Positions 1-7,297 of a DNA stretch of 13,869 nucleotides are shown here, one piece after another. The position numbers and the translations under genes are program-made. The first letter of the stretch is position 1, and each line of letters begins with the position of its first letter. The notes below the pieces were generated by a model, which made no database searches, was not told the DNA's origin, and saw only the letters and a list, made by a program, of their open reading frames with translations. The stretch spans positions 1-13,869 of the forward strand of contig JBNJGL010000059.1 of NCBI GenBank assembly GCA_051747745.1, written 5' to 3'. Source of the DNA: QPJE01 sp051747745 (GTDB taxonomy: Bacteria > Bacillota > Halanaerobiia > Halanaerobiales > Halanaerobiaceae).

Positions 1-87
1 GCGGCACCTGTTTTTAAAAGTTATTCTACGCTTATTGCTGCAGTTGCAATGCTTGCATTAGGAGTAGTTTCTTTCCAGCTTCTTTAA
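1..87 (+). CDS. C-terminal fragment of a membrane protein (partial, 5' end outside window)
   Basis: Frame 1 is open from the first base to a TAA at 85-87 and gives 28 residues ending in a hydrophobic stretch (LIAAVAMLALGVVSFQLL). This looks like a final transmembrane helix at the extreme C-terminus of an inner-membrane protein. The family cannot be identified from so short a piece. It is followed by a structured spacer and a terminator, so it probably ends its own transcription unit. That it is a gene is inferred from the open frame, the plausible helix and the downstream terminator-like hairpins. Confidence 0.5.
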   Translation, partial: AAPVFKSYSTLIAAVAMLALGVVSFQLL

Positions 88-110
88 AAATTAAAATATG
101 GTTCTTTCAT

Positions 111-186
111 AAAAAGGTTATTTGCGTCTCTAACTCATTAAGGTTGATTAACGAAAAATGCCTAATGTTCCGCAAATACCCTTTTT
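111..186 (+). other. Long two-tier inverted repeat / structured RNA candidate
   Basis: A 16-nt arm at 111-126 pairs with 171-186 at 15 of 16 positions (one T-C mismatch). Inside it a second stem pairs 136-143 with 161-167, with one bulged A. The outer arms begin with AAAAAGG and end with CCTTTTT, so either strand would yield a hairpin with a U-rich 3' side. It starts 24 nt after the stop of the upstream gene. It could be that gene's terminator, although the 44-nt region enclosed by the outer arms is large for a simple terminator, or a small structured RNA or degraded repeat. Confidence 0.45.
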
Positions 187-233
187 GTGGACACATCAAA
201 ATATATGTTTTAGATTATATTCTGTCAATTTTA

Positions 234-264
234 GAAAAGCTCACTTTTAAGTGGGCTTTTCTTT
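234..264 (+). terminator. Intrinsic terminator upstream of the dehydratase
   Basis: GAAAAGCTCAC at 234-244 pairs with GTGGGCTTTTC at 251-261 (one G-T wobble) around a 6-nt TTTTAA loop, followed by a short T run. It ends readthrough from the left and insulates the promoter at 278-286. Confidence 0.75.
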
Positions 265-272
265 ATCCTGTT

Positions 273-286
273 TTAAATGGTATAAT
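273..286 (+). promoter_or_regulatory. Extended -10 promoter of the dTDP-glucose dehydratase gene
   Basis: TGGTATAAT at 278-286 is a consensus TGn-extended -10 box; no good -35 box is visible at normal spacing. It lies just after the terminator, giving a predicted start near 293 and a leader of about 28 nt. The preceding bases TTAAA are shared with the minus-strand promoter at 7298-7311, so that 13 of 14 positions match. Confidence 0.6.
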
Positions 287-320
287 TAGTACAATATCAA
301 TTTTATGGGAGAGATATATT

Positions 321-1277
321 ATGAAGATTTTTGTTACAGGTGGGGCAGGATTTATAGGTAGTAATTTCATTCATTATATAATGGATAACTATGATGACAA
401 GATAATTAATTTTGATAAATTAACATATGCAGGCAATTTAAAAAATCTGGAAGATATAGAAACAGACGATGATTATAAATTTTTTAAAGGCGATATTCTA
501 AATAAAGCCCTGATGAGAGAAATATTTCTAAAAGAGGATATTGATTATATAGTTAATTTTGCGGCTGAATCTCATGTGGACAGGAGTATTAATGATTCTT
601 CTAAGTTTATTAAGACCAATGTTGAAGGAACCCATAATCTTTTAGAACTGGCACTTGAATTCGATATAAAAAAATATGTTCAGATATCAACAGATGAAGT
701 GTATGGTAGTTTGGATGACAGAGGATTTTTTAGAGAAACTGATATTTTAAATCCAACAAATCCATATGCTGCATCCAAAGCTGCGGCAGATATGATAGTT
801 AATTCTTTTTATAAAACTTATGATCTTTCTGTAAATATATGCAGATCATCCAATAACTTCGGTCCTCATCAGCATCCAGAAAAGCTAATACCACTCTGTA
901 TATTTAATGCAATTGCCGGCCACAAACTGCCGTTATATGGAGATGGGAAAAATATTAGAGATTGGATATATGTCAAAGATAACTGTAGAGCAATAGATAT
1001 GATTATGAGAAAAGGGAAAGCAGGAGAAATATATAATATTGGAGCCGGAAATGAAAAAACAAATTTAGAAGTGGCAGAAAATATTCTTGAAATTTTAAAT
1101 AAAAATATAAATTTAATAAAATTTGTTGAAGATAGAAAAGCACATGATTACCGTTATGCTTTAAATACAGAAAAAATACGAGAAGAACTTAACTGGGAGG
1201 TAGAGTGGAAATTTTATTCTGCACTTGAAAAGACAGTTAACTGGTATTCTCATCATTTAGACTGGTGGGGTAATTGA
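321..1277 (+). CDS. rfbB: dTDP-glucose 4,6-dehydratase (RmlB/RfbB family)
   Basis: This 318-residue extended short-chain dehydrogenase converts dTDP-glucose to dTDP-4-keto-6-deoxyglucose, the branch-point for deoxy and amino sugars, in the cytoplasm using bound NAD. The N-terminal Rossmann motif TGGAGFIGS is at residues 6-14. The family active site STDEVYG is at 123-129 (T124, D125, E126), and the catalytic pair YAASK gives Y149 and K153. The RmlB signatures SSNNFGPHQHPEKLIP (near 176-191) and DRKAHDYRYA (271-280) are present. Length is typical. The frame is open upstream to 144, but ATG 321 follows GGGAGAG at 307-313 by 7 nt and starts exactly at the conserved fold, so I chose it. Its product is the substrate of the aminotransferase two genes downstream. 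A glucose-1-phosphate thymidylyltransferase (RmlA) is not in the window. Confidence 0.93.
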   Translation: MKIFVTGGAGFIGSNFIHYIMDNYDDKIINFDKLTYAGNLKNLEDIETDDDYKFFKGDILNKALMREIFLKEDIDYIVNFAAESHVDRSINDSSKFIKTNVEGTHNLLELALEFDIKKYVQISTDEVYGSLDDRGFFRETDILNPTNPYAASKAAADMIVNSFYKTYDLSVNICRSSNNFGPHQHPEKLIPLCIFNAIAGHKLPLYGDGKNIRDWIYVKDNCRAIDMIMRKGKAGEIYNIGAGNEKTNLEVAENILEILNKNINLIKFVEDRKAHDYRYALNTEKIREELNWEVEWKFYSALEKTVNWYSHHLDWWGN

Positions 1278-1305
1278 TTAAAATCTTTTTATTTTGCGAA
1301 AACTC

Positions 1306-1334
1306 TTGTTATAGTCTATAAATCATAATATAAT
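1306..1334 (+). promoter_or_regulatory. Sigma-A-type promoter of the lysR gene
   Basis: TTGTTA at 1306-1311 and a perfect TATAAT at 1329-1334 are separated by exactly 17 nt. The predicted start is near 1341, leaving a leader of about 120 nt that contains the inverted repeat at 1360-1398. The lysR gene, and probably the two genes after it, would be read from here. Confidence 0.65.
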
Positions 1335-1359
1335 ATATTAAGAACATTAGTCAAAAATC

Positions 1360-1398
1360 ATTTCTAAATATAAGGTAATCTAAATTATGTTTAGAAAT
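1360..1398 (+). repeat. Inverted repeat in the lysR leader
   Basis: ATTTCTAAATAT at 1360-1371 and ATGTTTAGAAAT at 1387-1398 are inverted copies matching at 11 of 12 positions, 15 nt apart. It lies downstream of the predicted transcription start and could be an operator, for example for autoregulation, or a hairpin in the leader. The local A/T richness lowers confidence. Confidence 0.4.
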
Positions 1399-1460
1399 TA
1401 AAATGAAAAGATAATCAAGAATATATGAGAACTCAAAAAATGAAATAGGAAGGGATATTT

Positions 1461-2351
1461 ATGCATATTGAAAGTCTGGAATACTTTCAGAAAATTGCTG
1501 AATTTAAAAGCATATCAAAGGTGGCAAACTCTTCACATATTTCACAGCCAGCCTTGAGTCAGCAGATACAGAAGCTGGAAGATTCGCTTGGAAAACAGCT
1601 TTTTTTGCGAAGCAATAGGGGAGTTAAATTGACTGAAGCTGGAGAAATTGTTTTAAAGTATGCAGATAATATTATTAGAACATATAATAAAATGTTATCT
1701 GAGCTGACCGAACAGGAGAACGAAGAAATTAAAATTGCTGGAGAATACACTATTGCAACCTACTGCCTGCCCTGTGCACTTTTAAATATGAGATTTAAAT
1801 TTCCCGGTCATAATTACAATTTGATTTCTGATAATTCGGCTAAAATAGAGCAGGATGTAATGAATGATATTTATGAGATAGGATTTATAACAAAACCAAT
1901 AGAAGAAAGTGATCTTATAGCCGAAAAAGCTGTAAACGAAAAAGTGGTACTTATATCACCAAACAGCTATCAGCTTCCAGAAAAAATAAAGCTGATGGAT
2001 GTTCTGGATCAGAAATTTATAGTATTAAAAGAAGATTGTATAATAAAAGAAAATTTTAAAAAAGCACTTAAAAATATAGATTACAATTTTGAAAATATAA
2101 ATATTATTTCTCGTCTGGAATCTACAGAAGCAATTAAAACACTTGTCCGCAGGGGATTTGGTGTAGCTTTTGTTCCATATAATGCTGTTAAAGAGGAATA
2201 TGCTGCCAATGATTTTCAGATATCACGTGTCAGTGATTATAATCTTGATTATGATATATTTATTATTCACAAAAAACCGGAATTTCTGAGTGAACCGGTA
2301 AAAGAATTTATAAACAGCTTTAAAGCCCTTGGCAAACATATTTGTTATTAA
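1461..2351 (+). CDS. LysR-type transcriptional regulator
   Basis: This 296-residue protein has the usual LysR layout. An N-terminal winged helix-turn-helix spans about residues 1-60, with the typical run SISKVANSSHISQPALSQQI followed by QKLEDSLGKQLF and the NRGVKLTEAG wing. A linker helix reaches about 85, and then comes a two-lobed effector-binding domain. LysR proteins act as tetramers that respond to a small ligand and often autoregulate. The ATG at 1461 follows AGGAAGGGA (1447-1455) closely. It lies between the dehydratase and the aminotransferase in the same direction, with only 23 nt to the next gene, instead of the divergent placement common for this family. Its target is therefore unclear; the sugar genes are the obvious candidates. 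The ligand cannot be read from sequence. Confidence 0.9.
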   Translation: MHIESLEYFQKIAEFKSISKVANSSHISQPALSQQIQKLEDSLGKQLFLRSNRGVKLTEAGEIVLKYADNIIRTYNKMLSELTEQENEEIKIAGEYTIATYCLPCALLNMRFKFPGHNYNLISDNSAKIEQDVMNDIYEIGFITKPIEESDLIAEKAVNEKVVLISPNSYQLPEKIKLMDVLDQKFIVLKEDCIIKENFKKALKNIDYNFENINIISRLESTEAIKTLVRRGFGVAFVPYNAVKEEYAANDFQISRVSDYNLDYDIFIIHKKPEFLSEPVKEFINSFKALGKHICY

Positions 2352-2374
2352 AGATTGGAGCAATAAATAAAATT

Positions 2375-3523
2375 ATGAAGATTCCTTTTAACAAAATTTA
2401 TTTAACTGGAAATGAAATAAAATATATACAGGATGTACTTAACAGGGGCCAGTTAAGTGGAGATGGATATTATACAAAACAAGCTGCCACACTGCTTAAA
2501 AATAAATTTAACTTAAATGAAGTTTTTATGACAACTTCTGGAACACATGCTCTGGAGATGGCAGCAGAGCTTATTGATTTAAAAGACGGTGATGAAGTAA
2601 TAATGCCGTCTTTTACCTTTACGTCTACTGCCAATTCTGTGCTGCTTAAGGGAGCAGAGGTTGTATTTTCTGAGATATGTGAAGATACTTTAAATCTGGA
2701 TCCGGAAAAAATAGAACAGCATATTACCGAAAAAACAAAGGCGGTAATACCCGTTCATTATGCAGGTGTTTCCTGTCAAATGGATGAAATAAAAGAAATT
2801 GCAGAAAAATATAACCTTTATATAATTGAGGATGCAGCTCATGCAGTTAATGCCCGTTATAAGGGTGACTATCTTGGTGGCATAGGAGATTTTGGATGCT
2901 ACAGTTTCCACGGAAGTAAAAACTATGTCAGTGGTGAAGGTGGGGCTCTTTTAATAAATTCCAGAAATAAAGATTTAATAGAAAAAGCAGAAATAATAAG
3001 GGAGAAAGGAACAAATAGGTCCAGTTTTTTGAGGGGAGATTTAAATAAATATACATGGATAGATAAGGGCTCAAGTTATCTTCCTTCAGATCTATTGATG
3101 GCTTTTCTTCTGGCTCAGCTTGAGGAAATGGAAAAAATTAAAAATATGCGCAAAAAAATATATAATTACTATTACAGAAGATTTAAAAAGTTTACGGAAT
3201 ATCCTTTTTTGGATTCTATGTCTTATATTCCGGAATACTGTGACAGCAGTTATCATATATTTTTTTTAAAATTTAATACCCGCGAAAATAGAGATTATGT
3301 AATAGAAAATTTGAAGAAAAAAGGTATTAATGCTGTGTTTCATTATATTCCACTGCATTCTTCACCAATGGGCAAAAAAATTGGATATAATAAAGAGGAT
3401 TTCTCTATAACAAATAGAGCAGCAGCAACTATAGTTCGTCTGCCTCTATATCCTTCTCTAACTGAAAATGAATTGTTCTATATAGCAGATAGTTTAGAAA
3501 ATATTTTTTGTGATTTAGATTAG
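2375..3523 (+). CDS. wecE: dTDP-4-keto-6-deoxyhexose 4-aminotransferase (WecE/RffA-like, PLP-dependent)
   Basis: This 382-residue DegT/DnrJ/EryC1-fold enzyme transfers an amino group, normally from glutamate, to C4 of dTDP-4-keto-6-deoxyglucose. The WecE-type product is dTDP-4-amino-4,6-dideoxygalactose. It resembles E. coli WecE end to end: the start MKIPFN, GDEVIMPSFTFTSTAN (72-87), VPVHYAGV-like VIPVHYAGV (124-132), the PLP-nitrogen aspartate in IEDAAHA (D153), the Schiff-base lysine in SFHGSKNY (K182), REKGTNRSSFLRG (209-221) and VFHYIPLHSSP (321-331). ATG 2375 matches family N-termini, but the only Shine-Dalgarno-like run, TTGGAG at 2355-2360, is 14 nt away. Initiation may depend on coupling to lysR, which ends 23 nt upstream. 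A TTG at 2342 would add 11 residues but has no ribosome site. The C4 configuration of the product is inferred from overall similarity only. Confidence 0.88.
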   Translation: MKIPFNKIYLTGNEIKYIQDVLNRGQLSGDGYYTKQAATLLKNKFNLNEVFMTTSGTHALEMAAELIDLKDGDEVIMPSFTFTSTANSVLLKGAEVVFSEICEDTLNLDPEKIEQHITEKTKAVIPVHYAGVSCQMDEIKEIAEKYNLYIIEDAAHAVNARYKGDYLGGIGDFGCYSFHGSKNYVSGEGGALLINSRNKDLIEKAEIIREKGTNRSSFLRGDLNKYTWIDKGSSYLPSDLLMAFLLAQLEEMEKIKNMRKKIYNYYYRRFKKFTEYPFLDSMSYIPEYCDSSYHIFFLKFNTRENRDYVIENLKKKGINAVFHYIPLHSSPMGKKIGYNKEDFSITNRAAATIVRLPLYPSLTENELFYIADSLENIFCDLD

Positions 3524-3537
3524 TGGGGTGTGTGAAA

Positions 3538-4284
3538 ATGTCAGCATTATTTTCGGTAGTTATTCCCGTATACAATGGGGAAAACTCTCTGGAAGAACTT
3601 TATCTGCAGATTAAATTAACTCTTGAAAAAATAACAGACCAATTTGAAATAATAATGGTAGATGACAGCAGCCAGGACAAAAGTTACAGCAAAATAAGAG
3701 AACTGAGCAGAAGAGATACGAGAATAAAGGGGATTAAATTATCTAAAAATTTTGGCCAGCAGAATGCACTAATCTGCGGCTTTAATTATGTTAATGGAGA
3801 TTTTATTATAACAATGGATGATGATCTTCAGCATGAACCAAAAGATATTATTAAGCTGTACAGAAAAATTCGAGAAGGGTATGATGCTGTATATGCTCTT
3901 CCAGAAGATAGGGGATACAGTTTTTACAGGCGGCTGGGTTCAAAACTTACCAATTATCTTTTTGACCTGATAACAGATAAAAATAGCAGGATAAGGGTCA
4001 GCAGTTTTAGAATAATGAACAGAGATCTTGTAAATAAAATAATAGCAGAAAAAAGTTCGTTTGTATATATCTCTGCGATTTTATTAAAATATACAGATAA
4101 AATTGCCAACATATATGTTTCCCACAGTGAACGAAAATATGGAGATTCGAATTATAATATTTTTAAGCTTGCCAGTTTATTTTTAAAGCTGTATATTTAT
4201 TATGGTAACCTTTCTTTTTTACAGTATTTGCGCAGATATAAAGATCAATACATAATTGAGGAAACTACTTACAATATTAAGTAG
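3538..4284 (+). CDS. Family 2 glycosyltransferase, Dpm1/ArnC-like polyprenyl-phosphate glycosyltransferase
   Basis: The protein has 248 residues and a GT-A fold. It opens with FSVVIPVYNGENSL (5-18) and has the nucleotide-binding VDDSSQD (41-47), the NFGQQNAL loop (71-78) typical of the dolichol-phosphate mannose synthase group, the metal-binding MDDDLQHEP (93-101), and SERKYGDSNYNIFKL (197-211), an ArnC/Dpm1-type acceptor motif. Such enzymes move a sugar from its nucleotide onto a polyprenyl phosphate at the inner face of the membrane. Bacterial ArnC/GtrB proteins usually end in two membrane helices; this one stops after one modest hydrophobic stretch (about 208-222) and a polar tail, so it would be peripheral. 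ATG 3538 follows a GTGGGGTG run that overlaps the aminotransferase stop; GTG codons at 3523 and 3532 are in frame but less well placed. The tight spacing implies one operon with lysR and wecE. Confidence 0.8.
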   Translation: MSALFSVVIPVYNGENSLEELYLQIKLTLEKITDQFEIIMVDDSSQDKSYSKIRELSRRDTRIKGIKLSKNFGQQNALICGFNYVNGDFIITMDDDLQHEPKDIIKLYRKIREGYDAVYALPEDRGYSFYRRLGSKLTNYLFDLITDKNSRIRVSSFRIMNRDLVNKIIAEKSSFVYISAILLKYTDKIANIYVSHSERKYGDSNYNIFKLASLFLKLYIYYGNLSFLQYLRRYKDQYIIEETTYNIK

Positions 4285-4323
4285 CTGATAAAATATAAAT
4301 ACTGCAAAAAATAAATTAATAAA

Positions 4324-4338
4324 CTTGATAACATCAAG
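4324..4338 (+). other. Short hairpin after the glycosyltransferase gene
   Basis: CTTGAT (4324-4329) and ATCAAG (4333-4338) form a perfect 6-bp inverted repeat with an AAC loop, followed by AATTTTG. It is too short and its T run too weak for a confident terminator. The 152-bp spacer (4285-4436) otherwise holds A/T-rich sequence with no convincing promoter. Confidence 0.25.
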
Positions 4339-4436
4339 AATTTTGTGTAAATAAATTAGTACCTTTCTTCGAACAGTTTTTTTTATAAAAAGAAAAGATA
4401 AGATATCAATAATTTTATTATCTAAGGGTGAATAAA

Positions 4437-5681
4437 ATGAAATTGCTTGTACTGGGTGGGGGAAGTGGACAGATAAGTATAATCAAAAAAGCAAAAGAAA
4501 TGGGTCATCAGGTTATTGTGTCTGATTATTATGAGGATGCACCCGGGAAAAAACATGCTGATTATGGAGAAACTGTTAGTACATTTGATATTAAATCTAA
4601 TATAGAGGTAGCCAAAAAATACTGTGTTGATGGAGTTTTAACTTCTGGAACAGATCAGCCGGTATATACTGCGGCCAGAATAGCTGAAGAACTTAATCTG
4701 CCGGCATTTTTATCTGCAGATACAGCATTAAAAGTAACTAATAAAAAGGAAATGAAAAAAGTATATAAAAAAGCAGATATTCCTTCAGTAAAATACAGGT
4801 TTCTGCAGCAGAATTTTTTAGATAGCGAACTAAAAAATTTTTCGTTCCCGGCTGTAGTTAAACCTCTGGACAGTCAGGGCCAGCGAGGAGTCTTTAAGCT
4901 GAACAGTATCGAGGAAGTAAGAAAGCGTTTTGCAGAAGTATTAAGCTTCTCCAGAGAAAATAAAATTTTGATAGAAGAATATTATAATAGTGGAGAAATT
5001 ACAGTAAGTGGATGGGTCAATAAAGGAAAATTAAAAATTTTAACTATAACAGATAGAGTAACTTACGAAACCGGACCACATATAGGTATCTGTACAGCAC
5101 ATGTTTTCCCTTCAAAATTTCTATCTGAATATCATCAGGAAATAAAAAGCATGTCAGAAAAAATAGTAAAAGCCTTTCAAATTAAAAATGGACCGATATA
5201 TTTTCAAATGTTAATTGGTGATAATGGTATAAAGGTTAATGAAATCGCCTGCAGAATCGGTGGTGCTTATGAAGGTGATTTTATGCCATCACTGACAGGA
5301 GTTGATATTCTTGAGATGATGGTAAATTTAGCATTAAATCAGAAGATAGATTACAGTTCGCTAAACAGATATCAATTAAAAGAAAACCAAAACTGGCTTT
5401 CTGTACAGCTGTTTTTTGCACTTCCCGGCAGGATAGCAGATATAAGTAGTACTGAAGAAATTCTCGGTTTGGATGGTGTTTCTCAAATTGGATTTAATTT
5501 TAAAAAAGGTGATAAAATAAAGAAAATAGAAAATGCCACTGAGAGAGCAGGGTATTTTATTGTAAGAGCAGGGAGCAGAGATGAATTAAAAGAACGGCTC
5601 AAAGAAGTTTACGACAGACTTAAAATTGTGAACGATCAGGGAAAAAACCTTATTATAAGAGAAATAGGAGAAGTGCTTTAG
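4437..5681 (+). CDS. ATP-grasp ligase (carboxylate-amine ligase type, CarB/PurK-like fold)
   Basis: This 414-residue protein would activate a carboxylate as acyl-phosphate with ATP and join it to an amine. The N-terminal pre-ATP-grasp fold starts with LGGGSGQ (6-12), followed by VSDYYEDAPG (28-37) and LTSGTDQPV (68-76). The ATP-binding core has VVKPLDSQGQRGV (140-152: K142 and the Gly-rich lid), the adenine-side LIEEYY (178-183), and the metal-site run VNEIACRIGGAY (267-278: E269, R273). A third domain fills about 290-414. ATG 4437 follows AAGGGTG (4424-4430) by 6 nt. The specific substrate is unknown. Beside a 4-aminosugar pathway the natural inference is addition of an amino or hydroxy acid to the sugar amine. 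Remote alternatives are a free amino-acid ligase or a formate-using transformylase-like enzyme. It may belong to the upstream operon despite the 152-bp gap. Confidence 0.82.
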   Translation: MKLLVLGGGSGQISIIKKAKEMGHQVIVSDYYEDAPGKKHADYGETVSTFDIKSNIEVAKKYCVDGVLTSGTDQPVYTAARIAEELNLPAFLSADTALKVTNKKEMKKVYKKADIPSVKYRFLQQNFLDSELKNFSFPAVVKPLDSQGQRGVFKLNSIEEVRKRFAEVLSFSRENKILIEEYYNSGEITVSGWVNKGKLKILTITDRVTYETGPHIGICTAHVFPSKFLSEYHQEIKSMSEKIVKAFQIKNGPIYFQMLIGDNGIKVNEIACRIGGAYEGDFMPSLTGVDILEMMVNLALNQKIDYSSLNRYQLKENQNWLSVQLFFALPGRIADISSTEEILGLDGVSQIGFNFKKGDKIKKIENATERAGYFIVRAGSRDELKERLKEVYDRLKIVNDQGKNLIIREIGEVL

Positions 5682-5684
5682 AAA

Positions 5685-7259
5685 TTATTTTTTTATAACC
5701 TTATAAATTTTTACAGACCAGTTTTTTTCACCAATATATCTTACGATACGAACAGCATATGTTTTATCGTTAAATTGATATATAAGTTGAGTATTATTAT
5801 GCAGGTATTCTTTCATCTCATTATAATAAGGGTAAAGATTTCCATAAAGAATATTCCATTCTGGACGTGTATTATAGATAAAATCCATTTCTTCAGGATA
5901 AATAATATATTCAATATTATTTTTGTCTATATATTCAGCAAAAGAAAGATTACTTTTCTCCAGATAAGATAAATTTCTATAATCAAATAAACTGCCATCT
6001 TCAAAATAGTAATTACAATTTAGGTTGGCCAGAACATTATCCTCTGCTTTAACAGCAGAGGATATATTTTTGAGATAATCATCGTAATCAGTATAAGTAT
6101 CATTAATAACAGCAGAAAAACTGTTTGCTGATATTATCAAAAACAGAATCAGTACAGCAGAACAGGCATATTTTAATTTAAAGCCGGCAGAAAGTTTGGT
6201 GATCAGCAGATAAAATAATGGAAAAATAAATATTATAGAAGTTTGATTATAGCGGCCAATAATTATATAGCCAAGATTGATGGAAATAATGGAAATTAAC
6301 AAAATAAATATTAACTTATTTTTATCTTTAATCCATTTAATTAGGCCGACGGCAAAACTGAAAAAAAATAGGGTGAGCTGTATTTTTATGGGAGGTATAT
6401 AATAAGTTCCACTCACTCTATAAAAAATCTTTTTGTAAAAATAATCAAGGCTGTCAAATTTACTGGAAAAGGTATTTAAAACTCCCAGGCTTTTTCCATA
6501 TCTAGCATAGTTTATAAAGAAATCAGCATCAAAGCCCAGACTAATCAATATATATATAACAGCAAAAAAAGCAAGAGTGAGGGCAAAAAGTAAATAATTT
6601 TTTAAATTTACAGACTCTGAGTTAAATAAAGCATATGTATAAAGCAGGATAAAAGGCAGTGAAATAATAAAAATATTTGGATGAATTCCCATACTTATAC
6701 CCAGAATACAGGCCAGAATAAAGTCTTTATGATATGCTTTAGTTTTATCGTAATTTACATCATGCCGATAAACAGATTTATTATTCAGCAAAAAATAATA
6801 TAGAGCAGCCAGAAAAACAAATATTAGAATTATCTCCTGTCTGGCAAAATGTGAACTATAGATGAAGTGAATATCAAAAGCCAGCAGAAGCACTGTAAGA
6901 TATCTCAAAATATTATTATCAATAAAGATTTCTGACAGTTTGTAGAAAAAATAGAGCGATAGAGTACCAAATATGAGTGAAATTAATCTAAAGGTAAAGA
7001 TATTATAAGTAAAAAGCTTAATAAAAATTATTTGCAGAAAATGAAAAATAATTTTCACAGCGTGAGGACTGCGTGGATAAAGATCAAAAAAAGGTTCAGA
7101 AACAGCAAAACTCTTCTGATTGAGCATATGGCGTGATAGGCCGCTCAGCCATGCTTCATCGGAGTGGACAAAAGGAAATTCATCTAAAAACAGAAGATTA
7201 AATGCGAAAAAAATTATAATTATAAAATATATGGGTTTTATTTTTTTAAGATAATTCAT
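5685..7259 (-). CDS. Polytopic GT-C glycosyltransferase (PMT/ArnT-like, GT39/GT83-type)
   Basis: This 524-residue membrane protein has a first helix at about 10-26, then an outward loop with the acidic pair HSDEAW (D34-E35), the catalytic or metal signature of the PMT/ArnT superfamily. A second loop carries HFARQE (137-142), also typical. Many further helices follow to about 380, then a soluble C-terminal domain of about 140 residues, presumably outside the membrane. Such enzymes take a sugar from a polyprenyl-phosphate donor on the outer face and place it on lipid A, glycan or protein. Length is close to ArnT (about 550). Start: a GAGGT site precedes the ATG by 7 nt. It is convergent with the ATP-grasp gene, 3 bp between stops, with no hairpin between. 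The aminosugar carrier product of the neighbours is the obvious donor; the acceptor is unknown. Confidence 0.78.
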   Translation of the reverse strand: MNYLKKIKPIYFIIIIFFAFNLLFLDEFPFVHSDEAWLSGLSRHMLNQKSFAVSEPFFDLYPRSPHAVKIIFHFLQIIFIKLFTYNIFTFRLISLIFGTLSLYFFYKLSEIFIDNNILRYLTVLLLAFDIHFIYSSHFARQEIILIFVFLAALYYFLLNNKSVYRHDVNYDKTKAYHKDFILACILGISMGIHPNIFIISLPFILLYTYALFNSESVNLKNYLLFALTLAFFAVIYILISLGFDADFFINYARYGKSLGVLNTFSSKFDSLDYFYKKIFYRVSGTYYIPPIKIQLTLFFFSFAVGLIKWIKDKNKLIFILLISIISINLGYIIIGRYNQTSIIFIFPLFYLLITKLSAGFKLKYACSAVLILFLIISANSFSAVINDTYTDYDDYLKNISSAVKAEDNVLANLNCNYYFEDGSLFDYRNLSYLEKSNLSFAEYIDKNNIEYIIYPEEMDFIYNTRPEWNILYGNLYPYYNEMKEYLHNNTQLIYQFNDKTYAVRIVRYIGEKNWSVKIYKVIKK

Positions 7260-7297
7260 TTTTTAACCTCATTTAAGATTTGTTTTATTTCGCTTCC

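Noticed and set aside
144..320. Upstream in-frame extension of the dehydratase by 59 residues
   Set aside because: It runs through the terminator and promoter region, has no ribosome site and precedes the conserved Rossmann start at 321; the extension is not protein-like for this family.
4397..4420. A/T hairpin just before the ATP-grasp ribosome site
   Set aside because: A 6-bp AGATAA/TTATCT pairing in very A/T-rich sequence is expected by chance.
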